Shown here: positions 42,110 to 52,915 of the stretch, piece by piece
Position numbering within the stretch: the stretch's first letter is position 1
Layout of the letters: the number at the start of each line of letters is the position of its first letter
Source: Rugalucina vietnamica
Lineage: Eukaryota; Mollusca; Bivalvia; Lucinida; Lucinidae
Assembly (NCBI GenBank): GCA_964017185.1
Contig: OZ024877.1
Location: forward strand, 2,396,006 to 2,460,005
Direction of reading: 5' to 3'
DNA: 64,000 bases
The notes under the pieces: generated by a model
Seen by the model: only the letters and a program-made list of their open reading frames with translations
Database searches by the model: none
What the model was told of the DNA's origin: nothing
Program-made: the position numbers and the translations under genes

Positions 42110-42905
42110 ATCATTCAAAGCCACTTCAAAGAATAATAATGAAAGGGAAAGTGTCACGTAGTACCATATACATGTATGTGGAGTGCTATTTCTTCACAAT
42201 AAGAATAGAGTAAGTCAAAGTACCTTCTATTTACAAAAACATTGAATAACAAAAGAAAATGATATGGTTTGATGTAACTTGTTCTGTATATTTTAAGAAA
42301 AGTCTAAAGTTTAAGGTTTCTCTCATGAAAGCAAATCCTGATAAGTTTCAGGCTCTTTGTGTTGGAAAAAGAACTTTTGATGCTATTACATCATTTCAAC
42401 TGGGTAACGCTAAGATTACATGTGAGGACAAGGTTTCTCTGCTAGGTGTTACTTTAGATGTTCAACTGAATTTTAAGGATCATATACAATGTATCTCAAA
42501 TTTGTACTAAAGCATCTCAGCAGCTAGCTGTTCTTATGACTGGGGAAGTTTTTAAAATTGTCAACAACTTTGCTCCATCTTATTTGCATGACTTGATAAG
42601 TCTTAAGTCCTCTTCCTATGATTTCAGATCTGAGAAGCAGGCACAGACAGTACCAGGTACGGCTTAAGGAGCTTCCGGTATGAGGCGGCCCGGATCTGGA
42701 ATAGCCTCCCAAATGAGCTGAGATTGGCAGAATCTTATCTTCAGTTCGGAAGGTTGCTCCGGGCCTGGGACGGGCTAAGCTGTAAGTGTCCTTCTTGTTC
42801 TGCCTTATTTCTTAATATTAAATTTGTGTTCAGTTTTATTGTGTTTTGTTCACTTTCATTTGTGTTATGTTCGTTCCATTTTCATTTCAGTTATGACTTA
42901 TAAAT
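42110..42905 (+). repeat. Tandem duplication, copy 1 (with empty LTR site)
   Basis: Same sequence as 42911-43007 plus 49748-50700. The text around 42190 (GTGCTATTTCTTCACAATAAG) is the uninterrupted form of the site that holds the LTR element in copy 2. Confidence 0.85.
42300..42800 (+). pseudogene. LINE ORF2 C-terminal fragment, copy 1
   Basis: Open at first with KANPDKFQALCVGKRTF, KVSLLGVTLDVQLNFKDHI (typical of the region after the RT domain of non-LTR elements), then an internal deletion and frameshifts relative to copy 2. Confidence 0.75.
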
Positions 42906-43007
42906 CCTTCAGCATCATTCAAAGCCACTTCAAAGAATAATAATGAAAGGGAAAGTGTCACGTAGTACCATATACATGTATGTGGAGTGCTATTTTCGAC
43001 TCTTCAC

Positions 43008-43805
43008 TGTTATATATAATTGATTCAATAATATTGATTCTTTTAAAAGCTATTACTTATATAATCAAAGGGGAGTAACCCAATTAATTAATATATATTT
43101 CTTTTTATGTTTCTACAATTTATTATCTAGAACTTTGTAGAAGAATGTCATTGATTATTTTTATCACTGTTATATAATTTAGAAGTATAGAAAATTCTAT
43201 GAGCACTTTGTGGATAATTCCAGATGAAAATGGAGTGAGTGTTTTTTTTTTTACCATAAGTTAAAAATATATTTGGACTATGTATACTGAGATCTCGAAG
43301 GGTCTAGTGGACTCTCGTTTAGTCTTGATGGTCGTTGCGGCCTTGAATTCTCTCTGGAGAATTCTAAATTCTCTTTGGAGAATTTAAAAGAACTTTCGTT
43401 TAGTTCGTTTCTTTTCTAGAGAAAAGTTTATTATATCATTCTCTAGAAACCTGGAGAATTTCCTTAGATGTATAAATATAGGTCCCAATTCAGTCTTAGG
43501 CATTCAGAAATTTGAAGTGATTTAAAGTATATAATTTTGGTTGTTTCACTAGTGTTTTGGATTAGAATAAAAGTGTGGATTAAAATATACATGTGCTCAT
43601 ATTCTGGTTACTGGATTGTGGACTTACATTTGAGGGACAAGGACTTATTTGACATTAACTTTGTAAGTTATTTATTTATTTATTTACTTATCTGTTTGTT
43701 TGTTTGTATGTATTTGCAGCATTTATTTGTTTGATTAAATATTGTTAAGTTTAAATTACTTGGTTGTTTTTCGCTGTTCCTGTCTAGTTACGCTAGGTCG
43801 TAACA
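43008..43805 (+). repeat. 5' LTR
   Basis: Starts TGTTATATATAATTG, ends CTAGGTCGTAACA. TATAAATA near 43471 could be the promoter and an AATAAA lies near 43566. Confidence 0.95.
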
Positions 43806-43810
43806 GATTT

Positions 43811-43828
43811 TGGGGGCTCGTCCGGGAT
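43811..43828 (+). other. Primer binding site (tRNA-Pro type)
   Basis: TGGGGGCTCGTCCGGGAT starts five bases after the LTR. It is complementary to the 3' end of tRNA-Pro, the primer type known from murine leukaemia virus-like elements. Confidence 0.85.
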
Positions 43829-43901
43829 TGAACATTTTGTGCACCGTTTATTCTGAATTTGAAACAATATTTACTGTTTGTCATACCAGCAAAAAGCAAC
43901 C

Positions 43902-46900
43902 ATGTCATTCAAACTTGAAGATTTCATTGCTGCGCCTTCTCAAGAGCTGTTAAACTTGGCCAAAAAGAGTGATCTTTTAGACATTGCTAGTCATTATAGC
44001 ATACCTGATGTCAAAACATCTATGTTAAAACGTGAAATTAAGAATGTTATCATTCAGTTTCTTGTTGATGAGGAATTTTTTGAACCCTCAGCTACATCTC
44101 TTATTATGGTCTCACAAACCGACATACAGTTGAAAGAGTTAGAATTAAAAAGGCATCTTGAATTGGAAAAATTAAGATTAGAATTTGAAGAAAAAAGAAG
44201 GGCAGATAAGGAAGAAAGGGAAGAAAGAATGCATAGAGAAAAGTTAGAGTTAGAAAAAGAAAAGTTAGCAAAGGAAGAGCGAGAAAAAGAAAAACAAATG
44301 CAGTTTGAAAGAGAAAAATTAGAAAAACAAAGGGAAATGGAAGAAAGAGAGAAAGAAAAACAAAGGGAAATGGAAGAACGAGAGAAGGAAAAACACAGAG
44401 AAATGTTAAAAGAAATAGAACTTGAAAAAGAAAGAATGCATTATGATATTAAAATGAAAGAGCTTGAATTAAGCAGTAAATCAATGCCTCCTGTGTCTTT
44501 TGATCCTAGTAAAGTATTTGATGTTACAAAGCATATCAGGCTCGTTCCTCCATTTCAAGAAAAAGAAGTAGATAAGTACTTTTTACATTTTGAGAAGGTA
44601 GCAGAAAATTTGAAATGGCCAAAAGAGCATTGGACCTTGCTTCTACAGAGTGTTGTTATTGGTAAAGCTCGAGAAATTTACACTCAGCTTCCACTTGATC
44701 AAAGTTCAGATTATGACACAGTCAAAAATCTGATTCTTAAGGCTTATGAATTAGTACCTGAAGCTTACAGGCAGAAATTCAGAAATTGTAGGAAAGAACA
44801 TGATCAAACCCATGTAGAATTTGCTAGAACTAAGGAGCAATTATTTGATAGGTGGTGTTCTTCAAAGGACGTAAGGTCTGATCATGCAAAATTAAGACAG
44901 CTCATGCTTGTTGAAGAGTTCAAACGATGCATACACTCTGATGTCAAATCTTTTCTTGACGAAAGGGAAGTAGAAACTTTAGATGTAGCAGCACGATTAG
45001 CTGATGATTATGCTTTGACTCATAAGGTGTCTTTTGTAAATAAGCCTTACAAGAAACCTTTTAACCCTCAATTTAAACCTAATACACCTCAGTCAAAACC
45101 ATTTAACCCTCAACAGAGAAATAATTCTCCTCAACCTAATCCACAACCACAAGCTGGACTAACAGCTGATAGTTCCAGTCCTTCACATAATCCTAAAAAT
45201 AAAGATACTAGTGAAAACAAAGGTCAAAGATCCTCATACTCACCCCGGCTGTTTTGCAATTATTGTAAAGGTGACGGTCACGTTATTTCTGAATGTGAAA
45301 CTTTGAAAAGAAGAAAAGAGAGACAAAATCAAAATAATTCTAGACCAACAGGTCTTACTTCTTTAAGGTCAAAACCACAGTCGATTATTCAGGATGAAAA
45401 TCCTATTTTGGCCAAAACGTCTGCGACTGATTGTATTATGGAGATTTATGAACCATTCTTATCAGAAGGTTTTGTGTCACTTACTAGTGATTCTGCCCAG
45501 TCTACCCCTATTAAAATCTTACGAGATACCGGAGCTTCTCAGTCTCTTATTTTAGCAGATACCCTGCCTTTTTCCGAGAAGACTTCAACTGGGACAAGTG
45601 TCCTTATTCAGGGAGTAGAGTGTGGATTTGTTAATGTACCGCTCCATAACATTTATTTGTCTTCAGACTTAGTTTCTGGTCCTGTGGCTGTAGGTATTAG
45701 GCCTTCTTTACCTTTTAAAGGTGTTCACTTGCTATTAGGCAATGACTTAGCCGGAGATAAGGTTGTGGTAAACCCACTTTTGACCAATACACCTTGTGAG
45801 GATCAATTGCCTGATCCCATTGAGCAGGAAATTCCTGATCTTTACCCTTCATGTGCCGTTACAAGGGCTATGGCAAAGAAAGTCAAATTGAATGATGGGA
45901 TACAGGATGTTGACTTAACTGACACTTTTATAGGTCAGTCTTTTCATGATGAGATTTCAAAATCTCTTTCTCCAAGTCAAACTGACTTCAACAATCAAAG
46001 GTCAGACAATGACCTTTCACCTTCAATTTTTGACCAAGGTTACGACCAAATGTCAAGGTCACAACTTTGTCAAGAACAGCACAGTGATCCTGAAATCTCG
46101 CCTTTATTTGAACGGGCTTTAGATGAAAATGAAATTTCTCAGGTTCCTGTTTGTTTTTATGTCAAAAATGACATCTTAATGAGAAAATGGCGTCCTCCTG
46201 ATGTTTCAGCGGAAGACGAATGGACCATAAATCACCAAATTGTGGTTCCTAAGGCTTATCGTCCTGAAATCTTAAACTTGGCCCATGAAACTCCCATGTC
46301 AGGTCATTTAGGGATAAATAAGACTTACCACAAAATTCTCAAGCATTTCTACTGGCCAGGATTAAAATCTGATGTTTCCCAACATTGCAAATCCTGTCAC
46401 ACTTGTCAAATGGTAGGAAAACCTAATCAGACTATTCCAAAAGCTAATTTACAGCCTATTCCTGCATTTGATGAACCATTTAGTAGGATTATCATTGACT
46501 GTGTAGGTCCGTTACCCAAGACTAAATCAGGTTGCCAATATCTCTTGACTATAATGTGTGCTTCAACACGTTTTCCTGAAGCAATTCCACTCAGGAATAT
46601 CAAGACGAAAACAATAGTTAAGGCCCTTGTAAAGTTTTTCACACTTGTAGGTCTTCCAAAATCAGTCCAATCAGATCAGGGTTCCAATTTTATGTCAGGA
46701 ACATTTCAGCAAGTAATGCATGAACTTGGCATTAAACAATACAAGTCATCAGCTTATCATCCTGAAAGTCAAGGTGCTTTGGAAAGATTCCATCAAACTT
46801 TGAAGAACATGATCAGATCTTACTGCTTTGACACCGAAAAAGATTGGGATGAAGGCATACATTTGCTATTATTTGCTGTCAGAGAGTCAGTACAAGAGTC

Positions 46901-48863
46901 TCTTGGGTTCAGTCCGTTTGAACTTGTTTTCGGACACACTGTCCGTGGACCTTTAAAACTTATGAAAGAGAAGTTTCTTTCAAGTAATGACAGTCCTTTG
47001 AACTTACTTCAGTATGTGTCTGACTTCAAAACTAGATTGACAAAAGCTTGGGAAGTTGCTCGTTCCAATCTTAAGTCAGCTCAGAACAAAATGAAGTTGC
47101 ATTTTGATGAAAATGCTCAGAACAGAAATTTTGACCCTGGAGACAAGGTGATTGCTCTTTTGCCCATTCCTGGCAGGCCATTACAAGCTAGATATTATGG
47201 TCCATATACTGTTGAGAAAAGGTTAAGTGATGTAAATTACATTGTTAACACTCCTGGGAGGCGCAAGCAAAAACAATTATGTCATATTAACATGCTTAAA
47301 AAGTACATTGATAGGGATAGTGATAATGATAGTTCAGTTATTTCCTCAGTAAGCATAGTTAATTCTGTCCCTCATGAACAAAATCAGACAGACTTTGAAG
47401 AAATGAACTCTGTGAACTGTGAACCATTATCCTCAAAACTCCAGAATTCTGACATTCTGCATGACCTCGATCAGAAACTGTCACATCTAGATCCGGACAA
47501 GAAACATGAACTAAAACAATTAATTCTTGAATATGAGCACTTATTTCCGGACATTCCATCCAGAACCGATAAAATCTACCATGATGTAGACATTATTGAA
47601 GGAGCAAAACCGGTGAAACAACATCCGTATAGACTTCATCCTGAAAGACAACAATATCTCAGGAAAGAAGTTAAGTATTTGCTGGACAATGACTTTATAG
47701 AACCTAGTCAAAGTGAATGGAGTTCTCCTTGTATACTTGTGCCAAAATCTGATGGGACATTTCGAATGTGCACAGACTATAGAAAAGTAAATTCTGTCAC
47801 AAAAACTGACACATTTCCCATACCAAGAATTGATGACTGCATCGACAACATTGGTCACGCCAAATATGTGACGAAATTCGATCTTTTGAAAGGGTTTTGG
47901 CAGATTCCACTTACAGACAGAGCAAAGGAGATCTCGGCATTTGTTACTCCTGATGGACTTTATCAATATAAAGTGATGCCTTTTGGCATGAAAAACTCTC
48001 CAGCAACATTTCAGCGCTTGGTTAATAGTTTGATTTTCGGTCTGGATGGGTGTAAAGCTTACATCGACGATGCCATCATCTACAGTGAAGAGTGGAAACA
48101 ACACCTGGAGATCATCAGAGAATTCTTCAAAAGACTCAGTGATGCTAAACTGACAATAAACTTACCGAAAAGTGAATTTTGCCATGCTAGTTTGACATTT
48201 CTAGGACATATTGTTGGACAAGGTCAGGTCAGACCTGTAGAAGCCAAAGTTGAGGCTATATCAGATTTTCCTGTACCTACAGGAAAACGGCAACTGATGC
48301 GCTTTTTGGGTATGGCTGGATATTACAGAAAGTTCTGTAATAATTTTTCAGTTATAGCTGAGCCTTTGACAAATTTACTTGGTAAGAAGGTCAGGTATGT
48401 TTGGTCTGAGGCTTGTCAGAAGTCTTTTGATCAGTTAAAGGCCATACTTAAGAGTGCTCCAGTTCTATCGGCACCACGCTTTGACAGAGAATTCAAAATG
48501 GCAGTGGATGCAAGTGATGTTGGTGCAGGCAGTGTATTGTTACAAGAAGATGACAATGGTGTTGATCATCCTGTTTGTTACTTTTCAAAGAAGTTTGACA
48601 AACATCAAAGAAATTATTCTACTATAGAGAAAGAATGTCTATCTCTTATTCTTGCCCTTCAACACTTTCAAGTGTATCTGTCTTCTGCAAATGCACCAAT
48701 TGTCATCTTCAGTGATCACAATCCACTGACCTTCATACACAAAATGAAAGACAAGAATCAGCGTTTGCTCAGATGGAGTCTCATGTTGCAAGAGCACAAT
48801 CTTGACATAAGACACATAAAAGGTAGAGATAATATAATTCCAGACACCCTTTCAAGAGCTTGA
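43902..48863 (+). CDS. Gag-pol polyprotein (Gag-PR-IN-RT-RH)
   Basis: Start chosen at the ATG at 43902 (CAACCATGTC); 1653 residues, no stop or frameshift. Domains: long charged coiled coil (about 71-193), Gag core (203-370), zinc knuckle CNYCKGDGHVISEC (about 451), protease DTGAS (about 541), integrase zinc finger with HLGINKTYHKI and CKSCHTC (about 794-838), integrase core with D, D and E in IIIDCVGP, QSDQGSNF and ALERFH (860-965), a GPY-like module (1080-1112), reverse transcriptase with FDLLKGFWQIPL and YIDDAI (1233-1432), RNase H with AVDASD, TIEKECL and FSDHNPL (1526-1653). Every catalytic residue looked for is present, so it could be active. Confidence 0.93.
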   Translation: MSFKLEDFIAAPSQELLNLAKKSDLLDIASHYSIPDVKTSMLKREIKNVIIQFLVDEEFFEPSATSLIMVSQTDIQLKELELKRHLELEKLRLEFEEKRRADKEEREERMHREKLELEKEKLAKEEREKEKQMQFEREKLEKQREMEEREKEKQREMEEREKEKHREMLKEIELEKERMHYDIKMKELELSSKSMPPVSFDPSKVFDVTKHIRLVPPFQEKEVDKYFLHFEKVAENLKWPKEHWTLLLQSVVIGKAREIYTQLPLDQSSDYDTVKNLILKAYELVPEAYRQKFRNCRKEHDQTHVEFARTKEQLFDRWCSSKDVRSDHAKLRQLMLVEEFKRCIHSDVKSFLDEREVETLDVAARLADDYALTHKVSFVNKPYKKPFNPQFKPNTPQSKPFNPQQRNNSPQPNPQPQAGLTADSSSPSHNPKNKDTSENKGQRSSYSPRLFCNYCKGDGHVISECETLKRRKERQNQNNSRPTGLTSLRSKPQSIIQDENPILAKTSATDCIMEIYEPFLSEGFVSLTSDSAQSTPIKILRDTGASQSLILADTLPFSEKTSTGTSVLIQGVECGFVNVPLHNIYLSSDLVSGPVAVGIRPSLPFKGVHLLLGNDLAGDKVVVNPLLTNTPCEDQLPDPIEQEIPDLYPSCAVTRAMAKKVKLNDGIQDVDLTDTFIGQSFHDEISKSLSPSQTDFNNQRSDNDLSPSIFDQGYDQMSRSQLCQEQHSDPEISPLFERALDENEISQVPVCFYVKNDILMRKWRPPDVSAEDEWTINHQIVVPKAYRPEILNLAHETPMSGHLGINKTYHKILKHFYWPGLKSDVSQHCKSCHTCQMVGKPNQTIPKANLQPIPAFDEPFSRIIIDCVGPLPKTKSGCQYLLTIMCASTRFPEAIPLRNIKTKTIVKALVKFFTLVGLPKSVQSDQGSNFMSGTFQQVMHELGIKQYKSSAYHPESQGALERFHQTLKNMIRSYCFDTEKDWDEGIHLLLFAVRESVQESLGFSPFELVFGHTVRGPLKLMKEKFLSSNDSPLNLLQYVSDFKTRLTKAWEVARSNLKSAQNKMKLHFDENAQNRNFDPGDKVIALLPIPGRPLQARYYGPYTVEKRLSDVNYIVNTPGRRKQKQLCHINMLKKYIDRDSDNDSSVISSVSIVNSVPHEQNQTDFEEMNSVNCEPLSSKLQNSDILHDLDQKLSHLDPDKKHELKQLILEYEHLFPDIPSRTDKIYHDVDIIEGAKPVKQHPYRLHPERQQYLRKEVKYLLDNDFIEPSQSEWSSPCILVPKSDGTFRMCTDYRKVNSVTKTDTFPIPRIDDCIDNIGHAKYVTKFDLLKGFWQIPLTDRAKEISAFVTPDGLYQYKVMPFGMKNSPATFQRLVNSLIFGLDGCKAYIDDAIIYSEEWKQHLEIIREFFKRLSDAKLTINLPKSEFCHASLTFLGHIVGQGQVRPVEAKVEAISDFPVPTGKRQLMRFLGMAGYYRKFCNNFSVIAEPLTNLLGKKVRYVWSEACQKSFDQLKAILKSAPVLSAPRFDREFKMAVDASDVGAGSVLLQEDDNGVDHPVCYFSKKFDKHQRNYSTIEKECLSLILALQHFQVYLSSANAPIVIFSDHNPLTFIHKMKDKNQRLLRWSLMLQEHNLDIRHIKGRDNIIPDTLSRA

Positions 48864-48936
48864 CAGTTTTGCCTTGTTTGTTTGCATATGAGTATTGCAA
48901 AAGAAAGTGTTTATTTAATAAAACTTTCTTTTCGTT

Positions 48937-48948
48937 GAAGAGGGGAAG
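48937..48948 (+). other. Polypurine tract
   Basis: GAAGAGGGGAAG directly before the 3' LTR, the usual plus-strand priming site. Confidence 0.85.
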
Positions 48949-49747
48949 TGTTATATATAATTGATTCAATAATATTGATTCTTTTAAAAGCTATTACTTA
49001 TATAATCAAAGGGGAGTAACCCAATTAATTAATATATATTTCTTTTTATGTTTCTACAATTTATTATCTAGAACTTTGTAGAAGAATGTCATTGATTATT
49101 TTTATCACTGTTATATAATTTAGAAGTATAGAAAATTCTATGAGCACTTTGTGGATAATTCCAGATGAAAATGGAGTGAGTGTTTTTTTTTTTTACCATA
49201 AGTTAAAAATATATTTGGACTATGTATACTGAGATCTCGAAGGGTCTAGTGGACTCTCGTTTAGTCTTGATGGTCGTTGCGGCCTTGAATTCTCTCTGGA
49301 GAATTCTAAATTCTCTTTGGAGAATTTAAAAGAACTTTCGTTTAGTTCGTTTCTTTTCTAGAGAAAAGTTAATTATATCATTCTCTAGAAACCTGGAGAA
49401 TTTCCTTAGATGTATAAATATAGGTCCCAATTCAGTCTTAGGCATTCAGAAATTTGAAGTGATTTAAAGTATATAATTTTGGTTGTTTCACTAGTGTTTT
49501 GGATTAGAATAAAAGTGTGGATTAAAATATACATGTGCTCATATTCTGGTTACTGGATTGTGGACTTACATTTGAGGGACAAGGACTTATTTGACATTAA
49601 CTTTGTAAGTTATTTATTTATTTATTTACTTATCTGTTTGTTTGTTTGTATGTATTTGCAGCATTTATTTGTTTGATTAAATATTGTTAAGTTTAAATTA
49701 CTTGGTTGTTTTTCGCTGTTCCTGTCTAGTTACGCTAGGTCGTAACA
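48949..49747 (+). repeat. 3' LTR
   Basis: Differs from the 5' LTR, by eye, at one T/A substitution and one base in a poly-T run. Confidence 0.95.
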
Positions 49748-49829
49748 TCACAATAAGGACACAATAAGGATAGAGTAAGTCAAAGTACCTTCTATTTACA
49801 AAAACATTAAATAATGAAAGAAAATGAAA

Positions 49830-50565
49830 TGGTTTGATGTAACTTGTTTTGTATATTTTAAGAAAAGTCTAAAGTTTAAGGTTTCTCTCATGAAAGCAAA
49901 TCCTGATAAGTTTCAGGCTATTTGTGTTGGAAAAAGAACTTTTGATGATATTACATCATTACATGTGAGGACAAGGTTTCTCTGCTAGGTGTTACTTTAG
50001 ATGTTCAACTGAATTTTAAGGACCACATACAATGTATCTCAAATTTGTACTGAAGTATCTCAGCAAGCGTATAGGAAAGTTCTTAACTAAACAATGCAAA
50101 TTAATGATTTATAAATCTTTTATAATGTCAAATTGTAATCATTGCCCAATAGTATGGCATTTTTGCAATCAGTCAAGTGTAAATAAGATGGAGAAGATCC
50201 AGGAGAGGGCCGTCGGATTCATCTGTGATGATTTTGAGTCTCCTCTGCCGGATCTTCTACAACAAAATGGAGTACTACCTCTGCATATCAGCAGAATGAA
50301 ACTTATGACTGGGGAAGGTTTTAAAATTGTCAACAACGTTGCTCCATCCTATTTGCATGACTTGATAAGTCTTAAGTCCTCTTCCTATGATTTCAGGTCT
50401 GAGAAGCAGGCACAGATTCCTCGTGTAAACAGTACCAGGTACGGCTTAAGGAGCTTCCGGTATGAGGCGGCCCCGATCTGGAACAGCCTCCCTAATGAGC
50501 TGAGATTGGCAGAATCTATTATCCTCCGTTCGGAAGGTTGCCCCAGGCCTGGGAAGGGCTAAGCT
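49830..50565 (+). pseudogene. LINE ORF2 C-terminal fragment, copy 2
   Basis: Longer than copy 1. 50032-50562 is open and contains LTKQCKLMIYKSFIMSNCNH, MEKIQERAVGFICDD, PSYLHDLI, YGLRSFRYEAAPIWNSLPNE, the usual C-terminal part of a non-LTR ORF2. No RT catalytic core. Confidence 0.8.
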
Positions 50566-50754
50566 GTAAGTGTCCTTCTTGCTCTGTCTGATTTCTTAAT
50601 CTTAAATTTTTGTTCAGTTTTATTGTGTTAAAAATGTTCACTTCATTTGTGTTATGTTCGTTCCATTTTCATTTCAATTATGTCTTATAAAACCCTAAGT
50701 TTTATGTATCATTTTCTTATGTATCTTATTCTTATTTAACTTACCATAAACAAC

Positions 50755-52790
50755 GTTTTATACACAGATTCGGAAGATATTGCTGCCAAGCTTAACGAAT
50801 TTTTTGCCTCCATCTGTGAACAATTTAAAAAAGCTGACAGTGAACCATCGGAAGGGCCTGATTACACGAAACTCGAAGACTATGTCCATTCTAAAATACC
50901 ATCTCATATATATTTTACTGTACCGCATATTACAACACAGCAAGTGTCTGAATTCATGCATTCACTTGACCCAGCAAAAGCTACCGGTTTAGATGGTCTT
51001 GGGCCTAGAATTTTAAAAATGGCCTCAGATATTCTGGCACCTTCTATTGCATCTCTTATAAATAAAAGCATAGACACCTCAACATTTCCATCAAATCTAA
51101 AGGTTGCAAAGATACACCCAATATACAAAAGCGGAAGTAAAGCCGATCCTTCGAATTACAGACCTATATCTATACTGCCTACAATTTCTAAGCTTTTTGA
51201 AAAACACCTTAACAAACATTTGATGGGATTCTTAACTAAGTACAATATATTACATGAAAATCAATCTGGATTTCGACCGCAACATAGTTGTCAGACCGCA
51301 TTAATAAAATTAGTTGATAAATGGATGACTAGCATAGATAATGGTGATATAGTAGGAGCATTGTTTCTGGACTTTCGAAAAGCTTTCGATCTAGTAAATC
51401 ACGAAATTTTATTAACGAAACTCTCTAAATATAAATTCAATGACAGTGCTCTTAAGCTGTTCTTTTCATACATCAATAACCGTCAACAAGTTATGGATAC
51501 TGGTAAAGGTTTTACACAACCAGCTACAATTAAATCAGGTGTGCCCCAGGGCTCAACTTTGGGACCGACATTATTTCTTATATTTATTAATGATCTACAT
51601 TTACATATGGATGGATGTGATTGCGATCTCTATGCTGACGACGCAACAGCTCATACAAGTAGTAAATCTAAAACTGAGGTTGAAACCAAGCTGCAAAATG
51701 AGGGTAATAATGCAAAAAATTGGGGTATCAACAATAAAATGAAAATACACTATGACAAAACGACATGCATGTTACTTGGAACACGATCTCAAACTAAAAA
51801 TTCTCAAGGTATGGATATATGCATTGACGGTAATAAAATTAAAAACGTCCGTAAACAAAAACTTCTAGGAATATATATCGATGAAAATTTACTTTGGACA
51901 GACCATATAGATTATTTGTGTACAACACTATCATCTAAAATTTCGCTTCTGAGACAGCTCTCGAATTACATCTCAGTTGAAGCTCAAAAAATATATTACC
52001 AAGGTTACATTCTTCCGTTAATTGATTACGGCTCCTGTACATGGGGTGCAACATCAAAAAATAACTTAGATCGTATATTAAAACTACAAAAGAGAGCAGC
52101 GCGTATAATTCTGAACGCTAATTTCGATACGGCATCCGCTGACATGTTTCAGGAACTAGGCTGGGCACCCATAAAGAAACGCCATAATTATAACAAAGCG
52201 GTACTTACTTACAAAGCTATAAATAACCTTACTCCGTCCTACATATCTGACCTACTAATTCCTGTATCGCAGACTCATACTCGTACGCTACGATCATCTT
52301 CAAATGGCACATTATCTATACCAAGATCGAAAACGACGATATTCGACCGTTCATTTTCCTCAACAGCACCTAGGCTTTGGAACCAATTGCCTGAATCAGT
52401 GAGAAAATCAACGTCACTCAATGCTTTTAAAAGAAACATCAAGTCTTATGTTTAAACTGTATGTGCTTTCATTTTTTATTTATTTTTTTTTAACAAACAT
52501 TACTTAGATATTTTATGGTGCAATAACATAACATCATATTTTTGTGCTTTGGTATAATCATGTTTTTAAATGTGCTGACATATATGTTTTATGTGCCTTT
52601 AAAACGTCTCACTGCAAAATCTTTTTTTAATATTTTGAACATACCTGTAATATTTTTATTGTTTTACTATGCATGTTTGTAAATATATGTATATATGTTT
52701 TAGAGGGACACATGGTAGACTAGCTTATTTCAGCTAAATGTGCTCTCCTCTTAAAATAATGTATAAATAAAATAAATAAAATTTTATAGG
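50755..52790 (+). mobile_element. 5'-truncated non-LTR retrotransposon (LINE)
   Basis: Begins in ORF2, carries an open RT frame to 52455, then about 300 bp of 3' UTR ending in an AATAA/AAATAAAATAAAT-rich tail. The 5' part is missing. Confidence 0.85.
50764..52455 (+). CDS. LINE ORF2 C-terminal half: reverse transcriptase
   Basis: Open without stops for 563 codons. RT motifs in order: AKIHPIYKSGSKADPSNYRP, FRPQHSCQTALI, GALFLDFRKAFDLVNH (first catalytic Asp), SGVPQGSTLGPTLF, CDLYADDATAH (catalytic YADD), then KMKIHYDKT, LLGIYIDENL and a C-terminal RLWNQLPESVRKS. Jockey/CR1-like in general form, clade not resolved. The frame runs in from upstream; there is no true start here. Confidence 0.85.
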   Translation, partial: TDSEDIAAKLNEFFASICEQFKKADSEPSEGPDYTKLEDYVHSKIPSHIYFTVPHITTQQVSEFMHSLDPAKATGLDGLGPRILKMASDILAPSIASLINKSIDTSTFPSNLKVAKIHPIYKSGSKADPSNYRPISILPTISKLFEKHLNKHLMGFLTKYNILHENQSGFRPQHSCQTALIKLVDKWMTSIDNGDIVGALFLDFRKAFDLVNHEILLTKLSKYKFNDSALKLFFSYINNRQQVMDTGKGFTQPATIKSGVPQGSTLGPTLFLIFINDLHLHMDGCDCDLYADDATAHTSSKSKTEVETKLQNEGNNAKNWGINNKMKIHYDKTTCMLLGTRSQTKNSQGMDICIDGNKIKNVRKQKLLGIYIDENLLWTDHIDYLCTTLSSKISLLRQLSNYISVEAQKIYYQGYILPLIDYGSCTWGATSKNNLDRILKLQKRAARIILNANFDTASADMFQELGWAPIKKRHNYNKAVLTYKAINNLTPSYISDLLIPVSQTHTRTLRSSSNGTLSIPRSKTTIFDRSFSSTAPRLWNQLPESVRKSTSLNAFKRNIKSYV

Positions 52791-52915
52791 TTGCAGTTCA
52801 AGTTTCGTGTATTTGTGTTTCAAACTTGTAGCTGTCTTGTAGTTTTTCGAAGCTTGTGAAGTTGGACAGATGCTGTTTGCCTTTAAAAACTCCAATTTGA
52901 TCGGCCATGACCATA

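Larger units (their letters stand above)
43008..49747 (+). mobile_element. Gmr1-type Ty3/gypsy LTR retrotransposon, 6.74 kb
   Basis: Two LTRs of 798 and 799 bp (TG...CA), a tRNA-Pro-like primer site, one long gag-pol frame and a purine tract. Flanked by TCAC (43004-43007 and 49748-49751). Domain order Gag-PR-IN-RT-RH instead of the usual gypsy PR-RT-RH-IN. Confidence 0.93.

Noticed and set aside
43537..43734. 65-codon frame repeated at 43537 and 49479
   Set aside because: It lies inside both LTRs; LTRs do not encode proteins in this type of element and nothing supports it.
47541..48104. 187-codon open frame antisense to the reverse transcriptase
   Set aside because: Shadow of a conserved RT coding region, without any recognisable domain.
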